Shown: in pieces, positions 61,733 through 64,000 of the stretch
Numbering within the stretch: position 1 is the first letter of the stretch
How the letters are laid out: each line of letters opens with the position of its first letter
Assembly: GCF_038066715.1 (NCBI RefSeq)
Contig: NZ_JBBUKT010000003.1
Coordinates: forward strand, 372,001-436,000
DNA length: 64,000 nt
Source: Luteolibacter sp. Y139
GTDB lineage: Bacteria; Verrucomicrobiota; Verrucomicrobiia; Verrucomicrobiales; Akkermansiaceae
Reading direction: 5' to 3'
Translations under genes and position numbers: made by a program
The notes under the pieces: model-generated
Told to the model about the DNA's origin: nothing
What the model saw: only the letters and a program-made list of their open reading frames with translations
Databases searched by the model: none

Positions 61733-62465
61733 CGAGCGATCCCTTGATCCCGCCAAATGCGGCAAAGCACGAATGCTTGTGCAGCAAGTCCACACTCTGG
61801 AACCCCACACGCCTCATCAGATCCAACTGATAGGTCACCGGACGCGGTGAATCCTCGCGATCAATGTAGGCGAGCACCTTGTCCGCGTATTCCTCGCCGC
61901 CCACGCCAGCCAAATAGGCGCGATAACGTTGCCACATCATCCGATCAATGCCGTCAGCCTCTTGCGTGACCAGATCCGTGATCCACAACGAACCACCCGG
62001 CTTCAACCAGCGGAACATCGCGGCAAACGCCGCCTCCCAATCCGCATCATCACGCAAGTGGTGCAAGACCGCTGCGGCCAGGATGACGTCATAGCTCCCA
62101 TCCTCGATCGGCAACGCGCGGAAATCACCCGCCCACGTGACCACTGGTTCGGAAGTCTCTGCACTCACCCGCTGCTTGGCCCGCTCAAGCATCGGCAGGC
62201 TCAGATCGCTCAAGTCACAGGCGAAACTCCGGCCATAGCTCTTCAGCAGCTTGATCGTATTGTTGCCCGCACCACAGCCGATATCGAGCACCTTCCGGAT
62301 CTCCGGTGTCGCAGCGATGGCCGCCTGCGTGATGAGCTCCATCGCCAGCGGCGCATCAATCGTTGCCACCTGACCGGTTTCAAGATTGGAGAACCGTTCC
62401 ACATCCCCATCAAAGCGCTCGCGAATCTCGTGGATCGACGACTTGTCCTGCAACGGCGTTTTCAT
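61722..62465 (-). CDS. Class I SAM-dependent methyltransferase
   Basis: ATG 62465 (minus) gives 247 residues, MKTPLQDKSSIHEIRERFDG. Motif I is VLDIGCGAGNNTIKLL, the acidic strand is SFACDLSDLSLPML, and motif III is YDVILAAAVLHHLRDDADWE, with FRWLKPGGSLWITDLV following. This is the pattern of CmoA- and trans-aconitate-type methyltransferases. The C-terminal half contains YRAYLAGVGGEEYADKVLAY and VDLLHKHSCFAAFGGIKG. The substrate is unknown. It is convergent with the FAD oxidase gene. Confidence 0.85.
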   Translation of the reverse strand: MKTPLQDKSSIHEIRERFDGDVERFSNLETGQVATIDAPLAMELITQAAIAATPEIRKVLDIGCGAGNNTIKLLKSYGRSFACDLSDLSLPMLERAKQRVSAETSEPVVTWAGDFRALPIEDGSYDVILAAAVLHHLRDDADWEAAFAAMFRWLKPGGSLWITDLVTQEADGIDRMMWQRYRAYLAGVGGEEYADKVLAYIDREDSPRPVTYQLDLMRRVGFQSVDLLHKHSCFAAFGGIKGSLESA

Positions 62466-62564
62466 GACCGGCGCTAGTCTGGCACCATCTGCCGTGTGAA
62501 CCAGTGTCAATTGGGGTACACGGCAATCGCGAGGAGGCCTGATCCGCTTCGTGCAAGGGTGATG

Positions 62565-63998
62565 TCACGGATTCGCCAGCATCACCTCCAGCCTCACGAA
62601 CATCCGCGGGTCCGGCGAAGGATTCCCCGTGAGCGATGCCGGCAATGTCACCGGCAACCAGCCGCTCTCCAACGGCGGGATCGGTCCGACCGTCGAGTCG
62701 AACAGCGTGTTCACCCACGTGCCGGAATTGTTCGAAGCCTTCACCCTCCACACCAGGTCGGTCAGCGCCGCATTGTAGCGGAAACGGAATTTGAGGCTAC
62801 TGCCGTCCTTCACCAGCACCGGCAACAAGTGCAGCACCGGAGCGTATGGCCCCACGCCATGGGCGTAGCGCATGATATTGGAAACCCCATCACCGGCAGG
62901 CATCGCCTCCGGACCGGAGACCGCATCATCGACACGATCGCCACCGGTGAAATTCTGGTTCCGCCAATACGCATAGGTGCCTGGCTGGACATTCAGTGCG
63001 TCGCCTTCGATCGTAAAGTTGTCGAAGCGGTTGTTACCGGCCGTGCCACCCGTTCCCTGTTGGAAGGTGATCCGCACCGCGAAGAACGGGTTGTCATCGG
63101 CGGTCGCAATGTTGCGGAAGTCGAGGATCTGCAACACGGGCGTTCCATCCACCACCGTGATCGTCGTGAAAGGAGTCCACGTGGTGCCATTGGTCGTGTA
63201 GCTGACATTCTGAAGGCCCGCTCCTTGGCCGGATCGGCGGGTTTCGTACTTCACCACCGGGTTCTCGTAATGGGTGGTCGGCAGCGCGAAGGTCAGCGTC
63301 GCACCGAGCGGGTTGTTCAAGCGGAAATGCTTGCCCGCGGGATCGTTGTCGCGGGCGTTCTCCGCGAAGAACTCCTGGCCATCATCATTGGTCACAGCCG
63401 CACCACCGGTGAGGACCGTCGAGATCGCGCCACCGCCGATCGTCTCGGTGACGTTGAGAACATTCGCCGCGTTGAGCGCATTGAAGTTCCAATAATGCAT
63501 CAGCAGGCCCGGCGGCGGCGTGGTGGCAGCGAACTGCGCCGGCGCGGACCAGCGGCTCCACCGGCCCGTGTTGTCCTGGTGTCGGACCCGCACGCGGTAG
63601 GTCTTGCCCGGGACTGCGATACCATACGGAATGGTGATCGACCCCGGAGAAGCCGTAGATTCCTGAGTCCAAATACTATTGATCTCGTACTTCGGCGCTG
63701 TGCCGGCGACATAGCCGCTCACACCCTGGCCTGAGATCTCCGCGAGACGCCACTGGGTCTTGGCATAGGTGCCGGCACCCTGCGGATCGGAGAAGGCGGA
63801 TGAGGTGAAGGTCAGATCACTCGTCGGGAACGCGGGATTGCCCGTCGCAGTGACCACAGGCCGGTTCGGGATCAGCGCATCAGCCGCTTCCGAGGCGAGG
63901 TACTGGTAGCCGTAGCCGAGCTGGTTGCCATTGTTCACCGTCCACGCTCCGCCCGGCCAGGCATTGGTCGCGTAGTCACGCAGGTAAATCATCGTGTC
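62565..63998 (-). CDS. Large secreted modular protein, C-terminal part (5' partial)
   Basis: The frame stays open to the right edge of the window, so the N-terminus is missing; 478 codons are visible. The visible part starts near RDYATNAWPGGAW, a region that in verrucomicrobial proteins often follows CotH-kinase-like or lamin-tail domains. A fibronectin-3-like module (YRVRVRHQDNTGRWSRWSAP) and a LamG or discoidin-like jelly-roll (MHYWNFNALNAANVLNVTET) follow, then a module ending PDPRMFVRLEV. It is probably a very large extracellular protein. No PEP-CTERM anchor is seen at its C-terminus. Confidence 0.65.
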   Translation of the reverse strand, partial: DTMIYLRDYATNAWPGGAWTVNNGNQLGYGYQYLASEAADALIPNRPVVTATGNPAFPTSDLTFTSSAFSDPQGAGTYAKTQWRLAEISGQGVSGYVAGTAPKYEINSIWTQESTASPGSITIPYGIAVPGKTYRVRVRHQDNTGRWSRWSAPAQFAATTPPPGLLMHYWNFNALNAANVLNVTETIGGGAISTVLTGGAAVTNDDGQEFFAENARDNDPAGKHFRLNNPLGATLTFALPTTHYENPVVKYETRRSGQGAGLQNVSYTTNGTTWTPFTTITVVDGTPVLQILDFRNIATADDNPFFAVRITFQQGTGGTAGNNRFDNFTIEGDALNVQPGTYAYWRNQNFTGGDRVDDAVSGPEAMPAGDGVSNIMRYAHGVGPYAPVLHLLPVLVKDGSSLKFRFRYNAALTDLVWRVKASNNSGTWVNTLFDSTVGPIPPLESGWLPVTLPASLTGNPSPDPRMFVRLEVMLANP

Positions 63999-64000
63999 TT

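Noticed and set aside
1-64000. CRISPR arrays, insertion sequences and prophage genes
   Set aside because: No regularly spaced repeats, transposase or integrase motifs were seen on either strand.

Overview
The window is a piece of a bacterial chromosome that fits a Verrucomicrobiota member of the Luteolibacter/Haloferula kind (inference). Supporting traits are an LL-diaminopimelate aminotransferase (dapL), an exosortase with a separate EpsI partner, secreted proteins carrying LamG, PA14, thrombospondin-3-like and 'YxIESSTNLxTW'-type modules, a small PUR-fold DUF3276-type protein, Hanks-type kinases, and moderately high GC coding DNA. No rRNA, convincing tRNA, CRISPR array, transposase or phage gene was seen. 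Coding density is very high and no gap between genes exceeds about 180 bases.

Region 1 (1 to about 31.6 kb) is a long, almost entirely plus-strand locus for a heavily decorated surface or extracellular polysaccharide. It holds at least ten glycosyltransferases or related enzymes: DXD type, exostosin-like, three GT2 proteins of two kinds plus a DPM1-like GT2, GT4 proteins, a tandem double GT4 and a GT11 fucosyltransferase. FkbM-type and sugar O-methyltransferases, a DUF268 protein, an MBOAT acyltransferase followed by two SGNH-type secreted proteins, a sulfotransferase, an aldo/keto reductase next to a GMC oxidoreductase, and a large secreted sulfatase complete the set. A NarX/NarL-like sensor kinase and regulator sit inside it. 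The first 22 kb or so are visibly AT-richer than the rest, which suggests a younger or transferred half joined to an older GC-rich half. Region 2 (30.4 to 35.9 kb) adds a VanZ-like membrane protein, an O-antigen ligase/polymerase with a TPR tail, and a minus-strand GNAT-exosortase-epsI operon.

Region 3 (36.0 to 37.7 kb) has a tRNA-dihydrouridine synthase and an anchored coiled-coil protein. Region 4 (37.7 to 46.6 kb) is the most striking part: a ten-gene, tightly packed NAD/ADP-ribose operon. It begins with an NrtR-type Nudix regulator behind a 15-base palindrome and continues pncB, kptA, macrodomain 1, nadE, macrodomain 2, ADP-ribosylglycohydrolase, pncA, pnuC and nadR. It therefore combines two NAD salvage routes with the enzymes expected to make, read and clear ADP-ribose marks. 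ADP-ribose is the known effector of characterised NrtR proteins, so the operon may sense its own chemistry.

Region 5 (46.6 to 64 kb) is mostly housekeeping and mixed genes: dapL, a ParE/RelE-type toxin-antitoxin pair, AIM24, a PUR protein, a glucoamylase-like secreted enzyme, a Ser/Thr kinase, serS, a TPR-like anchored protein, a degenerate kinase fused to a sulfatase-modifying-factor fold, an OsmC protein, an AT-rich DUF4240 insertion flanked by a 21-base direct repeat at the end of an AEC transporter gene, a secreted beta-helix protein, a GlcD-like FAD oxidase, a methyltransferase and the C-terminal part of a large secreted protein running off the right edge.
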